In this document: piece by piece, positions 26,341-35,253 of the stretch
Position numbering within the stretch: position 1 is the first letter of the stretch
Layout: each line of letters opens with the position of its first letter
From: Ga0077527 sp032128415
GTDB taxonomy: Bacteria; Pseudomonadota; Gammaproteobacteria; Burkholderiales; SG8-41
Assembly (NCBI GenBank): GCA_032128415.1
Contig: JAQBGW010000134.1
Span: forward strand, 1-64,000
DNA: 64,000 nt
Direction: 5' to 3'
The notes under the pieces: model-generated
What the model was told of the DNA's origin: nothing
Seen by the model: the letters and a program-made list of their open reading frames with translations, nothing else
The model's database searches: none
Made by a program: the position numbers and the translations under genes

Positions 26341-28131
26341 TTACTTGTCAATCTGCAGTATGGCGAGGAACGCTTCCTGCGGAATTTCAACAGTACCCAC
26401 CTGTTTCATGCGTTTCTTGCCCGCTTTCTGCTTTTCCAGAAGTTTTTTCTTGCGGGAAATATCGCCGCCGTAACATTTTGCCAGCACGTTCTTGCGCATC
26501 GCCTTGACCGTCTCGCGGGCGATGATATGCGCGCCGATGGCCGCCTGCACGGCGATATCGAACATCTGGCGCGGAATCAATTTACGCATTTTTGCTGCAA
26601 CCTCGCGACCGCGATATTGTGAATTGGCGCGGTGCACGATCAGCGACAGCGCATCAACGCGCTCGCTGTTGATCAGGATGTCCAACCGCACCATGTCACC
26701 GGCACGATATTCGAGGAAATCGTAGTCTAGCGAAGCATAACCGCGGGATACCGATTTCAGGCGATCGAAAAAATCCATAACCACTTCGCTCAGTGGCAAT
26801 TCATAGGTCAGCATGACCTGACGGCCCAGATACTGCATGTTGCGCTGCTGGCCGCGCTTTTCGGTACAAAGGGTCATCACCGGACCCACGTATTCGCTAG
26901 GCACCAGAATCGAAGCTGTAATGATCGGTTCGCGAATTTCCTCGATCTCCGTCACCTCGGGCAACCGTGATGGATTCTCGATTTCGATCACACTGCCGTC
27001 ACGGAGCGCAACCTGGTACACCACCGTCGGCGCCGTAGTGATGAGCGACATGTTGTATTCACGCTCCAACCGCTCTTGCACGATATCCATGTGCAGCAGG
27101 CCGAGAAAACCGCAACGAAAACCGAACCCCAGCGCCTGCGACGATTCCGGCTCAAAGCGCAACGACGAATCATTCAGATGCAGCTTCTCCAGCGCGTTAC
27201 GCAGTGCCTCATATTCGTTTGACTCTACCGGGTAGAGTCCGGCAAAGACCTGCGGCTTGATTTCCTTGAATCCCGGCAAGGCCTCTTGTGCAGGATTGGT
27301 AGCCAAAGTCAGCGTGTCGCCGACCTTTGTTGCCTGCAACTCCTTGATGCCGGCAATGACAAAACCCACTTCACCTGCTGCCAGACGCTCCCGCGCCTGC
27401 GATTTCGGTGTAAACACTCCGACCTGTTCGCACAGGTGAACGCTGCCGGTAGACATCAGTTGAATGCGATCCCTGGGTTTTAATTCCCCATCGAAAACGC
27501 GCACCAACATCACCACGCCGACATAATTGTCAAACCAGGAATCAATCATCAGTGCCTTCAGCGGCGCCGCCGGATCACCCTTGGGCGGCGGAATCAGACT
27601 GACCACCGCCTCGAGCACGTCGGTAATGCCTTCCCCGCTTTTGGCGCTTACTCTGACAGCGTCCTTCGCCGGAATACCGATAATATCTTCAATCTCCTCG
27701 GCGACGCGCTCCGGCTCGACTTGCGGCAAATCCATCTTGTTCAGCACCGGGACGACTTCCACGCCCTGCTCAATAGCGGTATAACAGTTAGCCACCGTCT
27801 GCGCTTCCACGCCCTGCGACGCATCCACCACCAGCAACGCGCCCTCGCAAGCCGCCAGCGAACGCGATACCTCGTACGAAAAATCCACATGACCCGGCGT
27901 GTCGATCAGATTGAGCTGGTAAGACTTTCCATCACGGGCACGATAAGTCAGTGCTGCAGTCTGCGCCTTGATGGTAATGCCGCGCTCTCTTTCGAGATCC
28001 ATGGAATCGAGTACCTGCGATTCCATCTCGCGGTCAGACAACCCGCCGCACAATTGTATGAAGCGATCAGCCAGCGTTGATTTGCCGTGATCGATGTGCG
28101 CGATGATGGAGAAATTTCGAATATGCTGCAC
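26341..28131 (-). CDS. lepA: Elongation factor 4 (LepA)
   Basis: A 596-residue translational GTPase. G1 is AHIDHGKSTLAD and G3 is DTPGHVDF with the switch RERGITIKAQ; NKMDLP is the G4 motif. The EF-G-like domains and the LepA-specific C-terminal domain (CYGGDISRKKKLLEKQKAGKKRM) are present at the usual length. A strong terminator separates it from the mucD/DUF836 genes upstream, so it needs its own promoter. Confidence 0.98.
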   Translation of the reverse strand: MQHIRNFSIIAHIDHGKSTLADRFIQLCGGLSDREMESQVLDSMDLERERGITIKAQTAALTYRARDGKSYQLNLIDTPGHVDFSYEVSRSLAACEGALLVVDASQGVEAQTVANCYTAIEQGVEVVPVLNKMDLPQVEPERVAEEIEDIIGIPAKDAVRVSAKSGEGITDVLEAVVSLIPPPKGDPAAPLKALMIDSWFDNYVGVVMLVRVFDGELKPRDRIQLMSTGSVHLCEQVGVFTPKSQARERLAAGEVGFVIAGIKELQATKVGDTLTLATNPAQEALPGFKEIKPQVFAGLYPVESNEYEALRNALEKLHLNDSSLRFEPESSQALGFGFRCGFLGLLHMDIVQERLEREYNMSLITTAPTVVYQVALRDGSVIEIENPSRLPEVTEIEEIREPIITASILVPSEYVGPVMTLCTEKRGQQRNMQYLGRQVMLTYELPLSEVVMDFFDRLKSVSRGYASLDYDFLEYRAGDMVRLDILINSERVDALSLIVHRANSQYRGREVAAKMRKLIPRQMFDIAVQAAIGAHIIARETVKAMRKNVLAKCYGGDISRKKKLLEKQKAGKKRMKQVGTVEIPQEAFLAILQIDK

Positions 28132-28149
28132 TTAAATTCAATCGCCCAG

Positions 28150-28182
28150 AAAAAAAGGACACCCAGGCTTCGCCGGAGTGCC
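28150..28182 (-). terminator. Rho-independent terminator after the DUF836 gene
   Basis: Read on the minus strand, a GC-rich imperfect hairpin (from GGCACTCCGGC, loop GAA, to GCCTGGGTGTCC) is followed directly by a run of seven T. It lies between the DUF836 stop at 28209 and the lepA start at 28131. It should end transcripts coming from the sigma-E/mucD direction. Confidence 0.8.
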
Positions 28183-28208
28183 CCGATCCGTTCGTAAGAT
28201 CGCGTATT

Positions 28209-28472
28209 TTAGCGGATTTTCCGCAAGTAATCAGTAACTAAAGGCCGGTCAAGGTGGTATTGACACAGCTCGAGATCACCGTGAAACAGGACGGGGACCC
28301 GCTCACCGTAACGTTCCGCCAATGCAGGTTCGCTATCGACGTCGATCACCGCAAGCTTAAAGGGCTCGCGGGTCTGCAATGTCTGCAGACCCGCGAGCAT
28401 GTCGTCGCACAGATGGCACCAGCGGCGACTATAAAGCGTCAACGCAACGCCGCGGCGTTCAGTTATTTCCAT
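28209..28472 (-). CDS. Glutaredoxin-like DUF836 protein
   Basis: An 87-residue thioredoxin-fold protein with the redox motif CHLC (Cys19-Cys22) in LYSRRWCHLCDDM. VPVLFHGDLEL supplies the cis-Pro strand. I start at MEITERRG (28472), overlapping the mucD end by 14 bases; a longer frame starts at 28505. It is the last gene before the terminator. Confidence 0.88.
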   Translation of the reverse strand: MEITERRGVALTLYSRRWCHLCDDMLAGLQTLQTREPFKLAVIDVDSEPALAERYGERVPVLFHGDLELCQYHLDRPLVTDYLRKIR

Positions 28473-29838
28473 CAAGTCGGAACGGGATGTACAGCGAATT
28501 GCCACCGCGCCGCACCAGCAGCGCTACAATCCGCCCCTTATCGAATCCGCCCATTAGCTGGCGGAATTGCTCCACAGATTTCACGTCCTGGTTGTTGACG
28601 GCAAGAATCACGTCGCCCCGACGTATGCCCGCTCGCGCCGCCACCCCCTGAACGTTGTCGACAAAAATGCCACCTTCGATCTTCAGCTCCTTGCGTTGGG
28701 CGTCGGTAAGATCTGCCAGGCCCATACCGTATTGCACGGCCGCCGCCGGCGGCTTGCCGCCACGCGCCTGCTGGTGCCGTAGGTCATCTTTCAGTTCCGC
28801 CACCGTAATCTGCAAGTCGCGCGCGGCCTTGTTGCGCCACACACGCACTGTCACTTTGCTGCCCGGCTTGGTACCACCAACCACACGCGGTAAATCCTCG
28901 GATGCATTAACCACTTTCCCGTCAAATTGGAGTATGACATCGCCCGATTCAATGCCCGCTTTATCTGCCGGCCCATCTTTCTCAACCGAGTTCACCAGTG
29001 CACCCTGCGGTTTGCTCAAGCCGAATCCATTGGCCAGTTCCTTCGTCACCGATTGAATGACCACGCCAATGCGGCCGCGAGTCACCCTCCCGGTGGTGCG
29101 CAATTGCTGCGCAATACCGTTCGCCACGTCGATGGGAATTGCAAAAGACAGGCCCATGAAACCACCGGTCCGGCTGTATATCTGCGAATTGATGCCCACA
29201 ACTTCACCCTTCATGTTAAACAGCGGTCCTCCGGAGTTGCCGGGATTTACTGCGACGTCGGTCTGAATGAAAGGAACGAAATTCTCTTGGGGCAGCGACC
29301 GCCCTTTTGCACTGACAATGCCGGCAGTCACCGTATTGTCAAACCCGAACGGTGAACCAATGGCAACGACCCACTCTCCCACTTTCAGACTGCCCGGATC
29401 GCCGAATTGCACGATCGGCAAATTGTCCGCTTCAATCTTGATCAGTGCCACGTCCGTGCGACGATCGGCGCCGATGACTTTTGCCTTGAATTCGCGTTTG
29501 TCGGTCAGCCTAACCGTTACATCATCGGCCGAATCAACCACATGGGCATTGGTCAGAATATAACCATCATTCGAAATGATGAAGCCTGATCCCAACGACT
29601 GCGACTGGAACTCCCGCGGTCCGGGATTCGGGATAAAGCGCCGGAAAAATTCGTAGAACGGATCATTCTCATCGAGTTGCGGCATCTGCGGTGATGCCGC
29701 ATTGCGCGTTGATTGTGTGGTGCTGATATTCACCACAGCAGCGCCATGCTTCTCCACCAGTTCGGTAAAGTCCGGGAGCTGCGCTGTCGATGGCAACGGC
29801 AATAGCAGACAAAGAGCCAGAATCAGGGATCTGAACAT
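28459..29838 (-). CDS. mucD: Periplasmic serine protease, DegP/MucD type
   Basis: A 459-residue Do-family protease and chaperone in the periplasm. Its signal peptide is MFRSLILALCLLLPLPSTA. The catalytic triad is His99 (LTNAHVV), Asp129 (RTDVALIKI) and Ser202 (NPGNSGGPLF). Two PDZ domains follow (about 250-350 and 365-450). It closes the rpoE-mucA-mucB-mucD stress module, where it degrades misfolded envelope proteins. Confidence 0.95.
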   Translation of the reverse strand: MFRSLILALCLLLPLPSTAQLPDFTELVEKHGAAVVNISTTQSTRNAASPQMPQLDENDPFYEFFRRFIPNPGPREFQSQSLGSGFIISNDGYILTNAHVVDSADDVTVRLTDKREFKAKVIGADRRTDVALIKIEADNLPIVQFGDPGSLKVGEWVVAIGSPFGFDNTVTAGIVSAKGRSLPQENFVPFIQTDVAVNPGNSGGPLFNMKGEVVGINSQIYSRTGGFMGLSFAIPIDVANGIAQQLRTTGRVTRGRIGVVIQSVTKELANGFGLSKPQGALVNSVEKDGPADKAGIESGDVILQFDGKVVNASEDLPRVVGGTKPGSKVTVRVWRNKAARDLQITVAELKDDLRHQQARGGKPPAAAVQYGMGLADLTDAQRKELKIEGGIFVDNVQGVAARAGIRRGDVILAVNNQDVKSVEQFRQLMGGFDKGRIVALLVRRGGNSLYIPFRLDGNN

Positions 29839-29897
29839 GTTCAGCCTTTCTAGTAATACATTATGAGGAGATTTTTACTAACAGTAAGAAATTGGAG

Positions 29898-30869
29898 CTA
29901 CCGCTGGATCGCAAGCGCGCTCTTCGGCTCGACTGATTTCGCGAATCGCATCACAGTTTCAGCCGGCGTTTCACCCAGAACCGTAACCGTATGTCCTGCA
30001 ACCGGGCGACTGTAGAAATACACTGCACCCTGATGCCTCAAAATTTCTTTTCTACCTTTTTTGGTACCGGGTTCGATAAAAACTGAAATCGCAGCGAGGC
30101 CATCAGAAAAAACGAGATGCGATACAGTCCCTTTTTTACCAGGCATGGAGCGCCGCAACTCCATCACCTTTCGAAAACCTGCAGGCTGATCACTGACCAC
30201 CCAGCCTGAATCGCCGGTATCGTTTGCAGTCAGTGCCGAACGATCGACTCTCCAATTCTGCTTTGAGCTGATTGCGGCATATCGCGACATCACCATTTCC
30301 CGGCGAAACGGCCCACCGATCTGCAGCGTCGTAAATGCAAAAGATTCGACGATCTCGTTCTTCTCGTTCATCGTCAATGAACGCAGCGTCAAACCTGTTT
30401 GCACATCAGCGCAAAAACGGCGCGCATAGCGCAAGTTGTCCTGAGGCAGCAAAGCCACCCATAGACATTCTGTTCCTGCCACCCGATCCACACTACCTTT
30501 CACCACGCGGTAATGCCGTGCCAGATCAGGAATCTGTTCCGGCTCAATAGAGAATTGACGTGACCCGCGAGGATCAATCAGGACAGTGCGTATGCCCGGC
30601 AAGTAACAGGTGACCTGATCATTGGTACGCATGACTTCACGTGCCGGCCCGTCCATGATCTCGAGCCTTTCCAATACGCCGCCGGCGGGATTGACGAAAT
30701 GGGCGATGCTGGACATCTCCACTTTCCCGTCATGCTGAAATACGAATGTACCGGAATAATTGACCGTCCTGCCAGCTGCAGCCATTTTCCCGATAATAGC
30801 GAGAGCTTCCTCTTCTGCTACCGCGGCTGCAGGCAGAAATCCCAGAAAAATTACGAGCCAGATTCTCAT
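29898..30869 (-). CDS. mucB: Sigma-E factor regulatory protein MucB/RseB
   Basis: A 323-residue periplasmic protein with signal peptide MRIWLVIFLGFLPAAAVA. It has the LolA-like lipid-sensing N-terminal domain (MAAAGRTVNYSGTFVFQHDGKVEMSSIAH) and a smaller C-terminal domain (about 215-315). RseB binds the anti-sigma factor and protects it from proteolysis until lipid or LPS signals arrive. It lies 29 bases after mucA. Confidence 0.93.
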   Translation of the reverse strand: MRIWLVIFLGFLPAAAVAEEEALAIIGKMAAAGRTVNYSGTFVFQHDGKVEMSSIAHFVNPAGGVLERLEIMDGPAREVMRTNDQVTCYLPGIRTVLIDPRGSRQFSIEPEQIPDLARHYRVVKGSVDRVAGTECLWVALLPQDNLRYARRFCADVQTGLTLRSLTMNEKNEIVESFAFTTLQIGGPFRREMVMSRYAAISSKQNWRVDRSALTANDTGDSGWVVSDQPAGFRKVMELRRSMPGKKGTVSHLVFSDGLAAISVFIEPGTKKGRKEILRHQGAVYFYSRPVAGHTVTVLGETPAETVMRFAKSVEPKSALAIQR

Positions 30870-30898
30870 TGCGTATTAATGACGCGTTTTAATCGCGT

Positions 30899-31414
30899 TT
30901 ATTGTCCGGCAGCCGGGGCTATGGAAATCGTGCGGATGTAGGGAGCGACGCCATGCAAGCGGTTGCTGGGGGACACACCCTGATGCGCCAGCAGGTATTC
31001 ATTCATCTGTCCGTCACTGGGCGTGCTGACCAGTTGCACTTCCGGCAACTGCTGAACCACTGGCGCAGTCCGGGCGATTTCCACCGGGGACGGCAACAAA
31101 TTGCCCGAAAATGCCATCCAGCCGACCACGGCTACGGCCGCGACCGACGCTGCTGCCGAAAGCGCGTAGGTCAATGGTCGGTTTATCCGTGCCGGGCGCC
31201 GCGGCGCGAGTATGGCTGGTTCGTCAACAATCGACGCTGCCACCCGGCCGGAGACATCAAATGCCGCCAGGTTTTCTCCGCGCAACACATCACCAATCAC
31301 GTGATAGGTCGCCCACGACTCCCGGATTTCCCTGTCCGCTTTAAGCCGGAGCAAGGCCTGACGAGCCTCTTGCCCGCCCAGTTCACCATCCATCAACGCC
31401 GAAATCTTGTCCAT
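30899..31414 (-). CDS. mucA: Anti-sigma-E factor MucA/RseA
   Basis: A 171-residue single-pass protein. The N-terminal anti-sigma domain opens MDKISALMDGELGGQEARQALLRL and has the ESWATYHVIGDVLRG helix. A membrane segment spans about 81-101, followed by a periplasmic tail rich in Pro and Gln. The start is one base after the rpoE stop, so the two are tightly coupled. Expected cleavage is by DegS-type and RseP proteases; rseP lies at 58 kb here. Confidence 0.93.
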   Translation of the reverse strand: MDKISALMDGELGGQEARQALLRLKADREIRESWATYHVIGDVLRGENLAAFDVSGRVAASIVDEPAILAPRRPARINRPLTYALSAAASVAAVAVVGWMAFSGNLLPSPVEIARTAPVVQQLPEVQLVSTPSDGQMNEYLLAHQGVSPSNRLHGVAPYIRTISIAPAAGQ

Positions 31415-31415
31415 A

Positions 31416-32015
31416 TCACCATCTCCTGTCCTTGTTCGTGCCGAGCAAGGGTCTCAATTTCTCCGCCACCGCTTCCCGCGCCCGAAAAATCCGCGACCGG
31501 ACGGTGCCCACCGGGCACTGCATAGCGACAGCGATTTCTTCGTAACTCAGACCCTCGATTTCCCGCAGGGTCAGCGCCGTCCTTAGCTCCTCTGGCAACA
31601 TCTCCAGCGTTTGGTTCACGACATCTCCGACCTGCCGGCTCATCATCTGGTTTTCCGGCGTGTTCAAATCCCGCAACTGCTCCCCCGTTTCCAGGCTTTC
31701 AGCCTCTTCCGCATCCATTCCGGTGCTCGTCGGCGCCCGCCGCCCCTTCGCCACCAGATAATTCTTGGCGGTATTGATGCCTATTCGGTACAGCCATGTA
31801 TAGAACGCACTATCCCCGCGGAAGCCGGGCAGCGCGCGGTACGCCTTGATAAAAGCCTCCTGCGTCACGTCTTCCACTTCGCCAGGATCGCGTACAAAGC
31901 GCGACAGCAGGCGTCCAAGCTTGCGCTGGTATTTGATGACCAGCAAATCGAACGCGTGCTTATCGCCCTTCTGTACACGCTCCACCAACTGCTGATCGAC
32001 TTCGCGATCGCTCAT
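31416..32015 (-). CDS. rpoE: ECF RNA polymerase sigma factor RpoE (sigma-E)
   Basis: A 199-residue ECF sigma factor. Region 2 spans about 25-90 (YQRKLGRLLSRFV, DVTQEAFIKAYRAL, FYTWLYRIGINTAKNYL). Region 4 has the helix-turn-helix at about 137-185 (LSYEEIAVAMQCPVGTVRSRIFRAREAV). I use MSDREVDQQL at 32015, which gives a length close to other RpoE proteins; the frame stays open to 32096. A sigma-E-like promoter lies upstream. Confidence 0.96.
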   Translation of the reverse strand: MSDREVDQQLVERVQKGDKHAFDLLVIKYQRKLGRLLSRFVRDPGEVEDVTQEAFIKAYRALPGFRGDSAFYTWLYRIGINTAKNYLVAKGRRAPTSTGMDAEEAESLETGEQLRDLNTPENQMMSRQVGDVVNQTLEMLPEELRTALTLREIEGLSYEEIAVAMQCPVGTVRSRIFRAREAVAEKLRPLLGTNKDRRW

Positions 32016-32133
32016 TTTTATCCGGTCCCTGATACTGCGGTGCACTGCCGGTGCGATAGCCTCGACGACCGGACAGGCGCTGGAGTATAACTCCATGAAT
32101 GGCAGCGCAAATCCTGGCGCTGCCCGGTTTTTG

Positions 32134-32161
32134 CAGAGACCTGCGGTACAGCTATAAGTTC
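32134..32161 (-). promoter_or_regulatory. Putative sigma-E promoter of rpoE
   Basis: On the minus strand, GAACTT (32156-32161) is followed by a 16-base spacer and TCTCTG (32134-32139). This is close to the sigma-E consensus GAACTT-N16-TCTGA. The predicted transcript start, about 32127, leaves a leader of about 110 bases to the rpoE ATG at 32015. It fits the known autoregulation of rpoE operons. Confidence 0.6.
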
Positions 32162-32196
32162 AGTCTGGCTGCTGCTGCGGAAGGTGGTGTATTCCA

Positions 32197-33744
32197 TTAT
32201 GCGGGATTCCCGCGCAGGGCGGCTCGATTGCGTACTACCGGGTCTGCGCGCCACTCAATCAGTCGGAACACGCCTTCCAGCAGAAAGGCCAGCGCGGCCG
32301 CGGGCACTGCGCCCGCCAGCAGCATCCGGTGATCATTGACTGCCAATCCGGCGACAATGCGCTCACCGTAACCGCCGGCACCGATAAATGCAGCGATGGT
32401 CGCTGTGCCGACGCTGATGACCGTGGCAGTCTTGATCCCGGCCAGCACACCAGGCAATGCCAGCGGCAACTCGATCAGCGTGAAAACCTGGCGGGCGCTC
32501 AGTCCCAGTGCGCGGCCGGCGTCGCTGACGCTGCGCGAAATGCCGTTTATCGCCGTCTCAGTATTGCGCACAATCGGCAACAAGGCATACAGAAATAACG
32601 CCACTATTGCCGGTACCGCACCGATACGGTCCAGCGCTGCAATCAGAAAGGCCAGCAAAGCCAGACTGGGAATAGTCTGCACCATGCCGGTCAAGGCCAG
32701 TATCCAATACCCGGTACGTGGCTTGCGTTGTGCCCACACCCCCAGCGGCACCCCCAGCAGCACGCTGAGCAGCACTGCACTGCAAACCAGCAGCAGATGC
32801 TCTACCGTCAATCGCCATAGATCCGGTCCGCCGATTACCTCCAGTAACGAACGGGGTCGCGCCGCCGCTGCCCCCGTATGTCGCCACGTCGCCGCTGCGC
32901 CCGCAAAAGTCTGTCCCTCCACTTCCACCGCAGCGTTCAGACGCATCATCTGCGCTGCATCAATGGCACCCTCCAGTTCGCGCAGCCGGGCCCAAGCTGC
33001 TGGATGCCGTTCCGGCAAATCACGGCGATAAAGCAATACAGCTTCATAACGCGGAAAGAATTCGCGATCATCCGCGAGCACGCGCAAACCATGGCGGATG
33101 ATACCGGCATCGGTGGAATACACATCGATGACGTCCACCTGTCCCCGCGTCAGCGCGTCATACGCCAGACCATGATCGAGTCCGCGGACAGGCAGCGCAG
33201 TCAACCCATACGCCGCACGCAATGCCGGCCAACCGTCCTTGCGATTCATGAATTCCTGTGACAATCCCAGTCGCAAGCTGCGACCTGCCCCCAGATCGGA
33301 CATGCGACGAATACCGCGCTCTCTCGCATCGACCTCGCGCATGGCCAGCGCATACGAATTGGAAAATCCGAGTGCCATTCCAGCGACCAGTCCGTGCTCC
33401 GCCAGTCGCTGGTTAAGCGTAGCAAGATCAGGCACTTCCGCAAGGCCCAGTATTTCCAGCGCGATGGTGCCGGTGTATTCCGGATACACATCTACCGCCC
33501 CTGCTTTCAGCGCTGCGAACAGGATTGCGGTGTTACCAAGCCCCGGTTTATGTACTACAGACACCTCTCCGGCGCCTGACGCGGTACGCGTCAGAATCTC
33601 GCCGAGGATGTACGATTCCGTAAAGCGCTTGGAGCCGATGCGCAGCGGCTCATTGGCATGGGCCGCCACACCATTCGACATCACTACGAACAGCAGCACT
33701 ATGCTGAGACTACAACGCAGCTTGTGCAGCAGACGAGTCTCCAT
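32197..33744 (-). CDS. Osmoprotectant-type ABC transporter, fused binding protein and permease
   Basis: A 515-residue fusion. After a signal peptide (METRLLHKLRCSLSIVLLFV region) comes an OpuAC/OsmX-like binding domain (about 30-280; IGSKRFTESYILGEI, HKPGLGNTAILF, VDVYPEYTGT). An OpuCB-like permease follows (about 300-505; with the EAA-type loop NGISRSVSDAGRALGLSARQVF). Such systems import glycine betaine, choline or related compatible solutes. No ATP-binding subunit gene is in the window, so the ATPase must be encoded elsewhere. The start at 33744 skips 12 extra in-frame codons. Confidence 0.85.
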   Translation of the reverse strand: METRLLHKLRCSLSIVLLFVVMSNGVAAHANEPLRIGSKRFTESYILGEILTRTASGAGEVSVVHKPGLGNTAILFAALKAGAVDVYPEYTGTIALEILGLAEVPDLATLNQRLAEHGLVAGMALGFSNSYALAMREVDARERGIRRMSDLGAGRSLRLGLSQEFMNRKDGWPALRAAYGLTALPVRGLDHGLAYDALTRGQVDVIDVYSTDAGIIRHGLRVLADDREFFPRYEAVLLYRRDLPERHPAAWARLRELEGAIDAAQMMRLNAAVEVEGQTFAGAAATWRHTGAAAARPRSLLEVIGGPDLWRLTVEHLLLVCSAVLLSVLLGVPLGVWAQRKPRTGYWILALTGMVQTIPSLALLAFLIAALDRIGAVPAIVALFLYALLPIVRNTETAINGISRSVSDAGRALGLSARQVFTLIELPLALPGVLAGIKTATVISVGTATIAAFIGAGGYGERIVAGLAVNDHRMLLAGAVPAAALAFLLEGVFRLIEWRADPVVRNRAALRGNPA

Positions 33745-33847
33745 GAAGAATGAGGATTTACGCGAGTCGTGTCTTTGCATTGCGCGAAGATGGTAGCATG
33801 CACTTCATCTTTGATTTACCGATTGCGTTGACTGTACCGGAGCGAAA

Positions 33848-35188
33848 ATGATGACCGCCCGCTCACCCGATCTCGAATCCTTTTGGATGCCCTTCACCGC
33901 GAACCGCGCCTTCAAACAGGCACCGCGGATGCTCGTTGCCGCCAAAGACATGCACTACATGACGGACGACGGGCGCAAGATCCTCGACGGCACTGCCGGG
34001 CTGTGGTGCGTCAATGCCGGCCATTGCCGGCCGCGCATCGTCGAAGCCGTGCAGAAACAAGTCGCCACCATGGATTACAGCCCGGCGTTTCAGATGGGCC
34101 ATCCCGATGCATTCCGTGTCGCTGAACGTATCGCTGCGCTGACGCCCGGCGACCTTGATCACGTGTTCTACTGCAATTCGGGTTCCGAGGGCGTCGATAC
34201 GGCGCTGAAAATCGCGCTGGCCTATCACCGCTCACGCGGCGAAGGACAGCGCAATGTGCTGATTGGTCGCGAACGCGGCTATCACGGGGCCGGATTCGGT
34301 GGTATATCGGTTGGCGGCATTCCGGCCAACAGGAAAGCCTTCGGCAACATGCTGTTCCGAGTCGATCATCTCGCACACACGCACAGTCTGCAGGAAAACG
34401 CCTACAGCCGCGGCCAGCCGGCATGGGGGGCGCACCTCGCCGATGAACTGGAAAACCGCATCATCCCGCTGCATGACGCCAGCAACATCGCTGCAGTGAT
34501 CGTCGAACCGCTCGCCGGCTCCACCGGCGTGCTGGTGCCGCCCAAAGGCTATCTCGAACGCCTGCGCCAGATCTGTGACAAACACGGCCTGCTGCTGATA
34601 TTCGACGAAGTCATTACCGGCTTCGGTCGCACGGGTCCGTGTTTTGCTGCCGATGCAGTCGGTGTGGTGCCGGACATGATGATTATCGCCAAGGGACTCA
34701 CCAACGGCACAGTGCCTATGGGTGCCGTCGTGGCCCGGCGCGGAATATACGAAACCATCGTCAACAGCGCGCCGCCGGGTATGGTTGAGCTCTTTCACGG
34801 CTACACCTACTCCGGCCATCCTCTGGCGACCGCGGCTGCGCTGGCGAGTCTGGATACCTACGCTGAAGAAGGTCTGTTCCAGCGCGCGCAGGAACTCTCG
34901 CCTTATTTTGAACAAGCCGTGCAGTCGCTGCGCGAACTGCCGCATGTCATCGACGTGCGTAATATGGGTATGGTCGCCGGCATCGAACTGGAGCCGCGGC
35001 CCGGTGCGCCGACTGCACGTGCCTACGAAACCTTCCTGAAATGCTACGAACAAGGCCTGCTGATCCGCACCACCGGCGACATCATCGCCCTGTCGCCGCC
35101 ATTGATCATCAGCAAGGCGCAGATCGATGAACTGGTCGGCATCCTGGGGGATGCACTGCGCACCGTCGGCCGCCACCCTTTATTATAA
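33848..35188 (+). CDS. Class III omega-aminotransferase (beta-alanine:pyruvate type)
   Basis: A 446-residue PLP enzyme. It begins with the ESFWMPFTANRAFK segment typical of omega-amino acid:pyruvate transaminases. The Schiff-base lysine is Lys282 in IIAKGLTNGTVPMG, and the PLP-binding Asp is Asp253 in IFDEVITGFGR. FYCNSGSEGVDTALK holds the phosphate-binding loop. It probably moves the amino group of beta-alanine or another omega-amine to pyruvate. It is divergent from the osmoprotectant transporter fusion. Confidence 0.9.
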   Translation: MMTARSPDLESFWMPFTANRAFKQAPRMLVAAKDMHYMTDDGRKILDGTAGLWCVNAGHCRPRIVEAVQKQVATMDYSPAFQMGHPDAFRVAERIAALTPGDLDHVFYCNSGSEGVDTALKIALAYHRSRGEGQRNVLIGRERGYHGAGFGGISVGGIPANRKAFGNMLFRVDHLAHTHSLQENAYSRGQPAWGAHLADELENRIIPLHDASNIAAVIVEPLAGSTGVLVPPKGYLERLRQICDKHGLLLIFDEVITGFGRTGPCFAADAVGVVPDMMIIAKGLTNGTVPMGAVVARRGIYETIVNSAPPGMVELFHGYTYSGHPLATAAALASLDTYAEEGLFQRAQELSPYFEQAVQSLRELPHVIDVRNMGMVAGIELEPRPGAPTARAYETFLKCYEQGLLIRTTGDIIALSPPLIISKAQIDELVGILGDALRTVGRHPLL

Positions 35189-35190
35189 AA

Positions 35191-35208
35191 TATTGTTTAA
35201 AAACAATA
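35191..35208 (-). terminator. Low-GC hairpin between convergent genes
   Basis: TATTGTTT and AAACAATA form an AT-only inverted repeat in the 65-base gap between the aminotransferase and the convergent flavoprotein. Read on the minus strand, it is followed by TTTTAT. It may serve as a weak terminator for the long minus-strand gene. Confidence 0.35.
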
Positions 35209-35253
35209 AGTTATAACTATTTTCACGGCGCGCGCTGATTGCCCCTGCAGTTC

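Noticed and set aside
34232..35176. A 314-codon minus-strand ORF opposite the aminotransferase
   Set aside because: The aminotransferase on the plus strand has all catalytic motifs; the antisense frame has none.
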